Origin: Actinomycetota bacterium
GTDB lineage: Bacteria > Actinomycetota > Thermoleophilia > Gaiellales > Gaiellaceae
DNA: 9,811 nt
NCBI GenBank assembly: GCA_016870235.1
Contig: VGCB01000054.1
Location: 1-9,811 of the forward strand
Reading direction: 5' to 3'
Shown: positions 1-6,008 of the stretch, one piece after another
Position numbering within the stretch: position 1 is the stretch's first letter
How the letters are laid out: every line of letters starts with the position of its first letter
Position numbers and translations under genes: made by a program
The notes under the pieces: model-generated
Told to the model about the DNA's origin: nothing
What the model saw: the letters and a program-made list of their open reading frames with translations, nothing else
The model's database searches: none

Positions 1-100
1 TATCGAGCCCACGATCGAGGCCGTCCGCGCCTACGCCACCGTCGGCGAGGTCAGCGACCGCCTCCGCGCCGTCTACGGGTCGTTTCGAGGAACCGGATAG
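1..100 (+). CDS. Acyl-CoA mutase large subunit (methylmalonyl-CoA mutase type), C-terminal end only
   Basis: Only the last 33 codons (frame from base 2, stop TAG at 98-100) are inside the window. They read IEPTIEAVRAYATVGEVSDR and then end LRAVYGSFRGTG. The EAVRAYATVGE(V/I)-x-D-x-LR-x-V-(F/Y)-G pattern is the standard C-terminus of the roughly 550-residue catalytic chain of B12-dependent methylmalonyl-CoA mutase and its relatives (isobutyryl- and ethylmalonyl-CoA mutases). These chains rearrange the carbon skeleton of acyl-CoA esters in the cytoplasm together with a separate B12-binding subunit. Which substrate this one uses cannot be told from the tail. The crotonase that follows starts 20 bases after the stop on the same strand, so the two are probably co-transcribed, which fits acyl-CoA catabolism. 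Confidence 0.78.
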   Translation, partial: IEPTIEAVRAYATVGEVSDRLRAVYGSFRGTG

Positions 101-120
101 CCACCGAGCGAGAGGGAGCA

Positions 121-909
121 ATGGGCGAGTACGGCGACATCACGTTCGAGCGCGACGAGTGCGTTGCGGTGATCACGATCAACCGTCCCGATCGGATGAA
201 CGCATTCCGGGGTCAGACGGTCGACGAGCTGATCCACGCCTTCACGGCGGCCTGGGCGGACAAGGCCGTCGCCGCAGTCGTGCTCACGGGCGCCGGCGAC
301 CGGTCGTTCTGCGTCGGCGGCGACCAGAAGCAGCGGATCGAGAGCGGCGACTACGGCCCCACGCAGACCGGTCTGTTCGAGATCGAGCGCCTCCACAAGC
401 TGATCCGGGAGATCCCGAAGCCCGTGATCGCGGCCGTCAACGGCTACGCGATCGGCGGCGGTCACGTCCTGCACGTCCTCTGCGACCTCACGGTGGCGTC
501 CGCGACCGCCCGGTTCGGCCAGGTCGGGCCGCGCGTCGGCTCGTTCGACGGCGGCTTCGGGACCGCGTACCTGGCCCGGGTCGTCGGCGAGAAGCGCGCA
601 CGCCAGATCTGGTTCCTGCTCGAGCAGTTCGACGCCGAGACGGCTGAGCGCTGGGGGCTCGTCAACATCGTCGTCGCGCCCGAGGAGGTCGTCCCCACCG
701 CCGTCTCGTGGGGGAAGACGATCGGCAGCTACTCGCCGACGGCGATCAAGTTCCTCAAGCACTCGTTCAACGCGGACACCGATCACATCGTCGGGATCCA
801 GCACCTCGTGTTCGACGGGCTCGCGCTCTACGGCAAGACGGACGAGGCGAACGAGGGCCTCACCGCCTTCAACGAGAAGCGGACGCCGGACTTCGAGCCC
901 TACCGCTGA
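121..909 (+). CDS. Crotonase-fold acyl-CoA hydrolase/synthase, BadI/MenB type (2-ketocyclohexanecarboxyl-CoA hydrolase-like)
   Basis: This 262-residue protein has the normal length of the enoyl-CoA hydratase/isomerase family. Visible family marks are NRPDRMNAFRG (21-31), FCVGGDQ (63-69), the oxyanion-hole stretch NGYAIGGGH (107-115), FGQVGPRVGSFDGGFGTAY (132-150, with the likely catalytic Asp143) and a C-terminal NEKRTPDF. These are shared by MenB (naphthoate synthase) and BadI, the ring-opening hydrolase of anaerobic benzoate breakdown. From memory, RMNAFRG near the start, and SPTAIKFLKHSFNADT followed by the KTDEANEG stretch near the end, look closer to BadI, whereas MenB usually carries a different C-terminal segment. 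No menaquinone genes are visible, so a ring-hydrolase or related acyl-CoA role is the better guess. The ATG follows a purine-rich AGAGGGAG. The 3' end overlaps the convergent M20-like gene by 10 bases. Confidence 0.82.
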   Translation: MGEYGDITFERDECVAVITINRPDRMNAFRGQTVDELIHAFTAAWADKAVAAVVLTGAGDRSFCVGGDQKQRIESGDYGPTQTGLFEIERLHKLIREIPKPVIAAVNGYAIGGGHVLHVLCDLTVASATARFGQVGPRVGSFDGGFGTAYLARVVGEKRARQIWFLLEQFDAETAERWGLVNIVVAPEEVVPTAVSWGKTIGSYSPTAIKFLKHSFNADTDHIVGIQHLVFDGLALYGKTDEANEGLTAFNEKRTPDFEPYR

Positions 910-2222
910 GGCACGGGGCAGCCGACCGTCTCGTCGCGCGGCCGGCAGCAGGTGTCGACGACGATGTAGAGCAGCGTCTCGACCAGCCGGCGGGCGGCCG
1001 GGAGGTCGAGGCAGTTCATGTCGGCCTCGAACGAGAGCGTCGAGCGGTCGCCCGGGACCGGCATCCCGAGCCGCGCCGTCGGGATCCCCTCGAGGCGCAG
1101 GATCTCGGCGTCGGTGGCGCCGCTTGTCCCGGTCAGCGGCTCGTGGGGCCGGCCCTCCGCCTCCTCCCAGGCACGCAGGCACGACTGCACGACGAAGCTC
1201 GCCGGATCCGTGCGCGAGCCCGGGATCGCGACGACCTGCTCGACCGTGGCGCGACCGGCGACGACCTGCTCCAGCGCCCGCCGGGCGGCGGCGGGGTCGC
1301 TGCGGGGGCTGACCCGCAGGTCGACCCAGACGTCGGCCCACGCCGGCACGAACGTCGGCTTCTCCGGCCATCCCGCCCGGATCGCGCCGACGGCGCCCTG
1401 GGGAGCGACGAGCCCCGACGCCTGCTCGTCGGTGTACCGCTCGATCCACTCCTCGACGTCGAGCACGAGCCGCGCGGCCTTCGCGACCGGGTTGTCGTAG
1501 GGGAGGAGCCGCCGGACGCCGGCGTACCCGAGCGTCCCCGGCACGCGCAGGCGGAAGACGCAGAGGCCGACCTCCTCCCACGAGACCGCCCAGCCGGGCT
1601 TGGCGATGACCGCGAAGTCCGGCCGGATGCCCTGACGGACGAGGTGCCGGCAGCCGACCCCGTGCCCGGTCTCCGGTCGCGGGTCGCCCGGGGAGGGGCA
1701 GGTCGGCATCCCGCCGCCGCCGAGACCGACGGCGAGGTCGCCCCGGAGCGGGATCCCGGCCCGCGCGACCGCCGCCGCCGTCGCGACCATGCACGCGGCG
1801 AAGCCCTTCGGGTTCGCGGCGCCGAGCCCGCAGAGGAGGTCGCCGTCGCGGAAGGCCTCCGCCAGCGACGTCCGCGGCAGCGGCCCGTCGGCGGCAGGCC
1901 CGTCTCCGTCTCCCTCGCCGCCGGCTGCGAGATGCGTGTCGAGGTGCCCGTAGAGCAGAAGCGACGCGCCCGTCCCGTCGCCGGCGAGGCGGCCGATCGC
2001 GTTCGCCTGCCGCTTGCCGAACGGCTGCAGGCGCGCCTCGAGCCCGTGCTCGCCCATCCGCTCGGCGGCGCACGCGGCGACCTGAGCCTCCTCGCCCGTG
2101 GGGCTCGCGATCGAGACGAGCTCCGACGCGAGCCGCTCCAGCAGGTCGCCGTCGACCGCTGCCCGCGCGGCGGCGAGCCACTCGACCTGCTCGCCGGTCA
2201 GCGGCAGCGGGCGCGTCGTCAC
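900..2222 (-). CDS. M20-peptidase-like protein with most metal-site residues replaced
   Basis: The 440-residue chain starts at GTG 2222; a GTG at 2243 is an alternative, and neither has a clear ribosome site. It follows the Rieske gene by 26 bases. The fold is recognisable as the ArgE/DapE/carboxypeptidase G2 family, which removes acyl groups or amino acids using two zinc ions: LLLYGHLDTH (88-97), GLGAANPKG (132-140), PDFAVIAKPGW (201-211), an internal dimerisation-type half (about 215-330) and GTSGATDAEILRLEGIPTARLG (365-386). The first His (H93) and Asp95 of the HxD motif are kept. The bridging Asp is Asn137, the usual D-E-E is replaced by glycines in VGLGGGGMP (165-173), the ligand Glu of the 'EP' motif is Lys208, and the final metal-binding His is not found near SFEADMNC (397-404). 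The rest is well conserved and the frame is intact, so this is not simple decay. It may be a single-metal or non-hydrolytic enzyme or a binding protein. Its substrate is unknown. Confidence 0.78.
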   Translation of the reverse strand: MTTRPLPLTGEQVEWLAAARAAVDGDLLERLASELVSIASPTGEEAQVAACAAERMGEHGLEARLQPFGKRQANAIGRLAGDGTGASLLLYGHLDTHLAAGGEGDGDGPAADGPLPRTSLAEAFRDGDLLCGLGAANPKGFAACMVATAAAVARAGIPLRGDLAVGLGGGGMPTCPSPGDPRPETGHGVGCRHLVRQGIRPDFAVIAKPGWAVSWEEVGLCVFRLRVPGTLGYAGVRRLLPYDNPVAKAARLVLDVEEWIERYTDEQASGLVAPQGAVGAIRAGWPEKPTFVPAWADVWVDLRVSPRSDPAAARRALEQVVAGRATVEQVVAIPGSRTDPASFVVQSCLRAWEEAEGRPHEPLTGTSGATDAEILRLEGIPTARLGMPVPGDRSTLSFEADMNCLDLPAARRLVETLLYIVVDTCCRPRDETVGCPVPQR

Positions 2223-2248
2223 GTCGGCGGCGCCGGCCGGCACCGCGG

Positions 2249-3511
2249 CTACTGCAGGCCCCGCTTCTGGATCCCGCGCCCCGTGCGGCTCGCGAGCTGC
2301 CGCCACTGCGTGATCACGATGTCGGGGCCGAAGAGCCGCTCGCGGTACCAGCCGTCCTCGCCCGCGTAGAACTCGGCCATCGCCTCGCGCGCGAACACGT
2401 CGTCGTTGTTGAACTCGTTGGGGACGATCTCGAGCCAGGTCTCGCGGATCTCGCGCTCGAACTCCAGCCGCTCGTCCTCGCTCTCGACCCGCTGCCCCCA
2501 CGCGATCACGTAGCGGTGCGTGTTCTCGTCGACGGGGACGTACCACTCGAAGTGCACCATCCTCGGCGTCGGGAACGGGTCGACCTTGAGCACCCCCGGC
2601 ATCCAGATCGAGACCTCAGGCACCATCCCCTCGAGCACGCCCTCCTCGCCGGGCCGGTAGCGGGCGGCGACGGTGACGTCGCCGACGGTCGTCTCCCAGA
2701 CCGGGGTGGCGGTGCCGCGGAGGAGCCGGATGCCGCACGGGCCGTTCTTCCGCTGGACGACGTCCATGCCCCGCGTCTTCGAGATGTCGGTGTCGCCGAG
2801 GACGGTCGGCACCTTGAAGCGCTCGACGAGCTTGGAGTTGCGGTGGATGTACGCGTGCGCGGGGTCGAAGCCGTTCTCGGCCGCGGGCCGCCAGTTGCAG
2901 GCGACCTCGCGCGCCCAGCCGTCCGGTGCGACGGCGAGGTCCTCGTCGAGGAACCCGGGCGGCACGTCGAGCTCGAGCGGCGTCGGCTCCCCGTCGCCGA
3001 CGAAGACGAACACCATGCCCTTCCGCTCCTCGACGGGGTACGAGCGCAGGCGGAGCTTGCCGATCAGCGGGCAGCCGGGGTCGGTGATGACGGCGTTGAG
3101 CACGCCGTCGCGCATGTCGTACGTGAACCCGTGGTACCAGCAGGTGACCGTCTCCTTCGTGTAGCACTCGGGCTTCAGCGAGAAGGCGACGCCGCGGTGC
3201 AGGCACCAGTCCTGGACGCCGTACACGTTGCCGTCGATCCGGCGGAAGAGGATCCGCTCGCCGAGCAGCGTCACCACCTTCGTCTGCTCGACCGGCTCGC
3301 CCGCGGGCCCGCTCACGTCCGCCTCGGCGAGCTCGTGGGAGAAGAACGCCGGGTACCAGTGGTTCCGGAAGCCGAGCACGGCGTCGACGTAGACCTGCCA
3401 CGGCTTGCGCCGCTGCTCCTCCCAGGCCTCGATCGGGTCCTTCTGCCAGTCGCCGATCGTCCGCTCGGTCGCGCCCGCCTCCTGCCGGCTCGGGGTCTTC
3501 CGCGTCGCCAT
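2249..3511 (-). CDS. Rieske non-heme iron ring-hydroxylating oxygenase, terminal subunit, carbazole 1,9a-dioxygenase (CarAa)-like
   Basis: This 420-residue protein matches the CarAa family over nearly its full length. After an extra N-terminal leader of about 20-30 residues comes YVDAVLGFRNHWYP (41-54), then the Rieske [2Fe-2S] motif C103-L-H105 and C124-W-Y-H127. The mononuclear iron site lies in ENGFDPAHAYIH (212-223, His219 and His223, with bridging Asp216) and FNNDD (367-371, the Asp ligand). Further family blocks are SIWMPGVLKVDPFP (301-314) and FEWYVPVDENTH (321-332). CarAa-type enzymes are homotrimers that insert O2 into an aromatic ring, classically at the angular position of carbazole, using electrons from a ferredoxin and reductase. 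Neither partner is in this window. The ATG is preceded by a strong AGGGAGGAG, and the gap from the extradiol dioxygenase is 13 bases. The natural substrate is not determined by the sequence; a different N-heterocycle or aromatic acid is possible. Confidence 0.87.
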   Translation of the reverse strand: MATRKTPSRQEAGATERTIGDWQKDPIEAWEEQRRKPWQVYVDAVLGFRNHWYPAFFSHELAEADVSGPAGEPVEQTKVVTLLGERILFRRIDGNVYGVQDWCLHRGVAFSLKPECYTKETVTCWYHGFTYDMRDGVLNAVITDPGCPLIGKLRLRSYPVEERKGMVFVFVGDGEPTPLELDVPPGFLDEDLAVAPDGWAREVACNWRPAAENGFDPAHAYIHRNSKLVERFKVPTVLGDTDISKTRGMDVVQRKNGPCGIRLLRGTATPVWETTVGDVTVAARYRPGEEGVLEGMVPEVSIWMPGVLKVDPFPTPRMVHFEWYVPVDENTHRYVIAWGQRVESEDERLEFEREIRETWLEIVPNEFNNDDVFAREAMAEFYAGEDGWYRERLFGPDIVITQWRQLASRTGRGIQKRGLQ

Positions 3512-3524
3512 CCGCTCCTCCCTT

Positions 3525-4484
3525 CTAGAAGCTCGTCGTGGTCGCCATCTCGGCGGCCGTGGAGAGATCCGGGCCCCACCAGGACATGCCGTCCGCCAGC
3601 TCCTCCTCCGTCCAGACGATCGGCTCCCAGTCGGGGTCGAACACGAGGTAGCCGCCCGCGAAGAGCTCGAGCCGGTGGCCGCTGCCGGGATCCTTGACGT
3701 AGAGGTACACCGCCTGCGTGATCCCGTGCTTGCCCGGGCCGGCGTCCGCGACCACCCGATGCTCGCGCAGGATGTCGGCCGCGCGGAGGACGTCCTGCCA
3801 GTTGTCGAGGCAGTACGCGAGGTGGTGGAACCGGTCCGGGGGCGCGGCGGCGTCGGCCATCACGGCGACGTCGTGGACGAGGTTGGTGACGGCCATCCAG
3901 CCGCCGGCGAGCGTCCCGTCGGCGAGGCGGATCAGCTCCCGCATCTCGAAGCCGAGCTGGTCGCCGAGCCATGTGCAGCACGCTCCTGCGTCCGTCGTCA
4001 CGAGGTTGACGTGGTCGATCCGGCGCGGCGAGATCCCCCGCTCCCAGGCCCGGGTGGAGTTCGTCCGGAGCGGCGAGGCGACGGCGGCCGGCGACGGCGG
4101 CTTCTCGACGTCGTAGTAGAGCTCGAGCCGGTGACCCTGGGGGCTCGCGAAGCGGACGGCCCGGCCCTGGCCCCGCTCCGCGCCGGCCGGAACCTCTGTC
4201 ACCTCGCAGCCGCCCGCGTCGAGCCGCTCGGCGAACGCGTCGACGTCTTCGGGCCGCTTCGTCCGCCAGGCCACGTGGTCGACCGCGGCTGCCTCGCCGG
4301 CGCGGAGGCTGAGCGTGTGGTGCTCGCGGTCGCCCCACGCGCGCAGGAACGCGGTGTCGCCGTGCCGCTCCACCTCCTCGAGACCCACGACGTCGCGCCA
4401 GAAGCCGAGGGAGGTCTCGAGATCCGGCGTCACGAGCGCGACGTGGCCGAGCTTCGCGATCTGCGGTGGGCCGGCTGCCGTCAT
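3525..4484 (-). CDS. Two-domain extradiol (meta-cleavage) dioxygenase, VOC/type I, catechol 2,3-dioxygenase-like
   Basis: The 319-residue chain starts at ATG 4484, preceded by GAGGG; an upstream TTG at 4520 would add 12 unlikely residues. Two VOC repeats are visible, about 9-125 and 155-275. The second carries the iron site: His158 (IDHVN), His221 (FHHLAY) and Glu273 (HRLELF). Second-shell His204, His253 (GPGKHG) and Tyr262 (YLYVKDP) are also where this family keeps catalytic residues. The first repeat lacks the iron site, as expected. The ending (LFAGGY, EPIVWTEEELADGMSWWG) resembles catechol 2,3-dioxygenase and homoprotocatechuate 2,3-dioxygenase. It opens a dihydroxylated ring next to the two hydroxyls. 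Its place directly upstream of the Rieske oxygenase fits successive hydroxylation and ring cleavage. Classic car operons use an unrelated LigB-type dioxygenase here, so this pathway is assembled differently. Confidence 0.86.
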   Translation of the reverse strand: MTAAGPPQIAKLGHVALVTPDLETSLGFWRDVVGLEEVERHGDTAFLRAWGDREHHTLSLRAGEAAAVDHVAWRTKRPEDVDAFAERLDAGGCEVTEVPAGAERGQGRAVRFASPQGHRLELYYDVEKPPSPAAVASPLRTNSTRAWERGISPRRIDHVNLVTTDAGACCTWLGDQLGFEMRELIRLADGTLAGGWMAVTNLVHDVAVMADAAAPPDRFHHLAYCLDNWQDVLRAADILREHRVVADAGPGKHGITQAVYLYVKDPGSGHRLELFAGGYLVFDPDWEPIVWTEEELADGMSWWGPDLSTAAEMATTTSF

Positions 4485-4543
4485 GCCCTCAAGCGTCGCA
4501 TCCGGCCGGAGCCGGCGCAAGGCGCCGGCGGCCGGCGGCGAGG

Positions 4544-5278
4544 TCAGATCGTGGCGAGGAACCGCTCGATCTGCCCGACCGCCTCGTCAGGGCGGAAGCG
4601 GGTGGCGCTGAAGGGCGTCCCGGGGGCGATCCAGAGCTGCGACCCGGCGATCCGGGCGTGCACCTCGAACGCATGGGCGAGCGGGTGGATCGGGTCGTCG
4701 ACGTCACCGCGGCAGACGAGCACCGGCTGCTCCACGCCGTCGAGCAGGCCGCCGAGGGCGTAGTGGTCCTGCAGCCCGGGCGTGAGGCGCAAGCGGAGGA
4801 ACCGGGCGGCCACCTCACGCCAGGTCGGGCCGTTCCAGTGCTCGAGCCCGGCGGCCAGCGCCGGTGGGATCTCGGCTCCGAAGATCCGCTCGACCGCCGC
4901 GGAGCCCTCGGGGCTGTCGGCGACGATCGGCGCGTCGAGCACGAGCGCGCGGACGCGCTCGGGCCGGTCGAGCGCCGCGCGGAGCGCGATCCGCGCTCCG
5001 AGGCTGACGCCGAGCAGGTCGACCCGGGCGAGCTCGAGGTGGTCGAGGAGCGCGATCAGGTCGTCGTTCCAGGCGGTCGGCGGCATCTCCTCGACCGCGG
5101 TGCTCCGGCCCATGCCGCGGAGATCGAACGCGATCACGCGGCGCGTCCGGGAGAGGCCCTCGAGCAGCGGCTCGACCGACACCGTCGAGGCGGCGGCGCC
5201 GTGGACGATGACCAGCGGATCGCCCGAGCCCCTCTCGACGACGTGGAGCCTGACGCGGTCGAGCTCGACGAAGGCCAC
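4544..5278 (-). CDS. Alpha/beta hydrolase, meta-cleavage-hydrolase-like, apparently lacking the catalytic His
   Basis: This 244-residue protein is somewhat short for the family. It has the oxyanion motif IVHGAAAS (24-31), FDLRGMGRS (51-59), the nucleophile elbow LLGVSLGA (88-95, Ser92) and the acid region CRGDVDDP (189-196). As first gene of the operon it would normally hydrolyse the ring-cleavage product made by the next gene. However, the C-terminal position where the general-base His is expected (after the last strand, in APGxGH) reads WIAPGTPFSATRFRPDE (216-232), with no His. His198, His202 and His207 lie too early to align. The start is GTG 5278 with no strong ribosome site (a weak GAGAAG lies about 14 bases upstream). 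The downstream gap to the dioxygenase is 59 bases. It may be inactive, use another base, or have a different reaction. Confidence 0.76.
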   Translation of the reverse strand: MAFVELDRVRLHVVERGSGDPLVIVHGAAASTVSVEPLLEGLSRTRRVIAFDLRGMGRSTAVEEMPPTAWNDDLIALLDHLELARVDLLGVSLGARIALRAALDRPERVRALVLDAPIVADSPEGSAAVERIFGAEIPPALAAGLEHWNGPTWREVAARFLRLRLTPGLQDHYALGGLLDGVEQPVLVCRGDVDDPIHPLAHAFEVHARIAGSQLWIAPGTPFSATRFRPDEAVGQIERFLATI

Positions 5279-5304
5279 GCGCGGCTACCGGCTTCTCGGT
5301 GACA

Positions 5305-5527
5305 CCATTCGCGGACAACCCGGACCAGGCACACCGGCACGATACGGCATGTCGAGTACGGCGGGGTCGACGCCTCCACGATCCCCGACCGGTAGGTCTC
5401 GACGCACTCGGCCACATAGTCCCAGCCGCCCGGAAGGCTGTTGCCGCTGATCACGCCGAGGCCCATCCGGCCGGCGATCCCGTGCGTCTTCACGCTGGTG
5501 GCGCCGACCGAGAGCGGCGGGCGGGGC
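5305..5527 (-). pseudogene. Middle fragment of an LLM-class (luciferase-like, F420/FMN) oxidoreductase
   Basis: Read on the minus strand, this stretch encodes PPLSVGATSVKTHGIAGRMG, followed by LGVIS and then DYVAECVETYRSGIVEAS. This matches, in style, the central part of LLM monooxygenases: a strand ending in (V/A)-A-T-S, then A-G-x-x-G-x-G-(V/L)-(I/L), then a helix with E-x-Y-R. The frame is cut by a stop (5533-5535) inside the inverted-repeat element and has no start of its own beyond a GTG at 5493. Homology fades before the alpha/beta hydrolase start at 5278. Both ends are missing, so this is decayed coding DNA and not a gene. The intact part runs right up to the repeat edge at 5528, suggesting that the element landed in, or recombined at, this gene. 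Family assignment is by eye. Confidence 0.5.
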
Positions 5528-5553
5528 CGGGGTCAGGTCTTGCATGTTGCGTC
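5528..5553 (+). repeat. Left terminal inverted repeat (26 bp)
   Basis: Left arm of the 211-bp element. It begins CGGGGTCAGG and ends TTGCGTC. It pairs exactly with 5713-5738 on the opposite strand. Confidence 0.8.
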
Positions 5554-5712
5554 GTGGCGTGCGGGTCGGGTCTGCAGGGGGACCGTGCCGCTGTTCGCCC
5601 TGGCGTTTGGGAGTCTCCTTCGTGGTGGCTCGGCTTCTCGGGGATCGGCGCCGCGGTTGCGCGTCGTGTAGCGTCACGCGGCGCGCTTTGTGCCCGTCTT
5701 CAGGTGTGTCTT

Positions 5713-5738
5713 GACGCAACATGCAAGACCTGACCCCG
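5713..5738 (-). repeat. Right terminal inverted repeat (26 bp)
   Basis: Right arm of the 211-bp element, exact reverse complement of 5528-5553. It ends 45 bases before the vapB start codon and contains an ATG (5721) that opens an in-frame but spurious N-terminal extension of vapB. Confidence 0.8.
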
Positions 5739-5761
5739 TTTACACGACCGCCCCGGTCGAC

Positions 5762-5788
5762 TGATGCGGTGTATGATGCGTTGATGCG
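5762..5788 (+). promoter_or_regulatory. Likely leaderless vapBC promoter with triple TGATGCG repeat (candidate operator)
   Basis: TATGAT at 5772-5777 is a good -10 hexamer and ends 6 bases before the vapB ATG at 5784, so transcription would begin at or near the A of the start codon, giving a leaderless message. No convincing -35 is seen at the right spacing. The heptamer TGATGCG occurs three times, at 5762-5768, 5774-5780 and 5782-5788, the second overlapping the -10 and the third the start codon. VapB ribbon-helix-helix proteins usually repress their own promoter, so these repeats are a reasonable operator candidate; this is inference. Confidence 0.45.
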
Positions 5789-6008
5789 GACGACGATCGA
5801 TCTCCCTGACGACCTGCATCGAGCGGCGGCGCAGATCGCTCGCGACCGCCACCAGACGCTCAGCCGGACGGTCGCGAGTCTGTTGCGGTCGGCGCTGGCA
5901 GGCGAGTCCGGGTCGAGGATCGAGGTCGACGAGGAGAGCGGGCTGCCGACCGTGCACGTCGGCGAGCCGATCACGGCCGAGGACGTCGCGGCCGCCGACG
6001 ATGCCTGA
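5784..6008 (+). CDS. vapB: VapB-type ribbon-helix-helix antitoxin
   Basis: This 74-residue protein starts MRTTIDLPDDLHRAAAQIAR. The beta strand RTTIDLP and the following helices (LHRAAAQIARDRHQTLSRTVASLLRSAL, residues 12-39) form a ribbon-helix-helix DNA-binding domain. The acidic tail (GSRIEVDEESGLPTVHVGEP through AEDVAAADDA, 43-74) is the usual part that wraps the toxin active site. It would neutralise the VapC toxin and repress the operon. ATG 5784 is chosen over the in-frame ATG 5721 because the RHH fold begins there and the extension is encoded by the inverted repeat. The stop overlaps the toxin start by 8 bases, implying translational coupling. Confidence 0.85.
   Translation: MRTTIDLPDDLHRAAAQIARDRHQTLSRTVASLLRSALAGESGSRIEVDEESGLPTVHVGEPITAEDVAAADDA

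Larger units (their letters stand above)
5528..5738. mobile_element. 211-bp MITE-like element with perfect 26-bp terminal inverted repeats
   Basis: Bases 5528-5553 and 5713-5738 are exact reverse complements over 26 positions, both beginning CGGGGTCAGG at the outer edge; beyond them the flanks diverge (C versus A). The 159-bp interior has no credible gene; its minus-strand frame is arginine-rich and unlike any protein. Perfect long terminal repeats around a short non-coding core are typical of a miniature inverted-repeat element moved by a transposase encoded elsewhere. No target-site duplication is seen, so one flank may have been lost by a later rearrangement. The right arm lies just upstream of the vapB promoter and the left arm ends in the LLM remnant. 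GGGGTCAGG-type ends recur in my memory of several bacterial repeat families, but I cannot name the family. Confidence 0.65.

Noticed and set aside
73..2181. A very long minus-strand open frame crossing the crotonase and the M20-like gene
   Set aside because: It is arginine/proline/alanine-rich with no domain and lies over two well-supported genes; long empty frames are common in GC-rich DNA.
708..2369. Long plus-strand open frame antisense to the M20-like and Rieske genes
   Set aside because: Same low-information composition, and it is antisense to conserved enzymes.
2223..2546. N-terminal extension of the M20-like protein upstream of 2222
   Set aside because: It is the Rieske gene read in another frame; M20 similarity starts just after the GTG at 2222.
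5554..5712. Small basic minus-strand protein inside the inverted-repeat element
   Set aside because: It is arginine-rich and featureless, without start signals; the core looks non-coding.
5721..5783. Earlier ATG for vapB giving a 21-residue leader beginning MQDLTP
   Set aside because: The leader is encoded by the terminal inverted repeat and promoter; the RHH fold and the -10 spacing point to ATG 5784.
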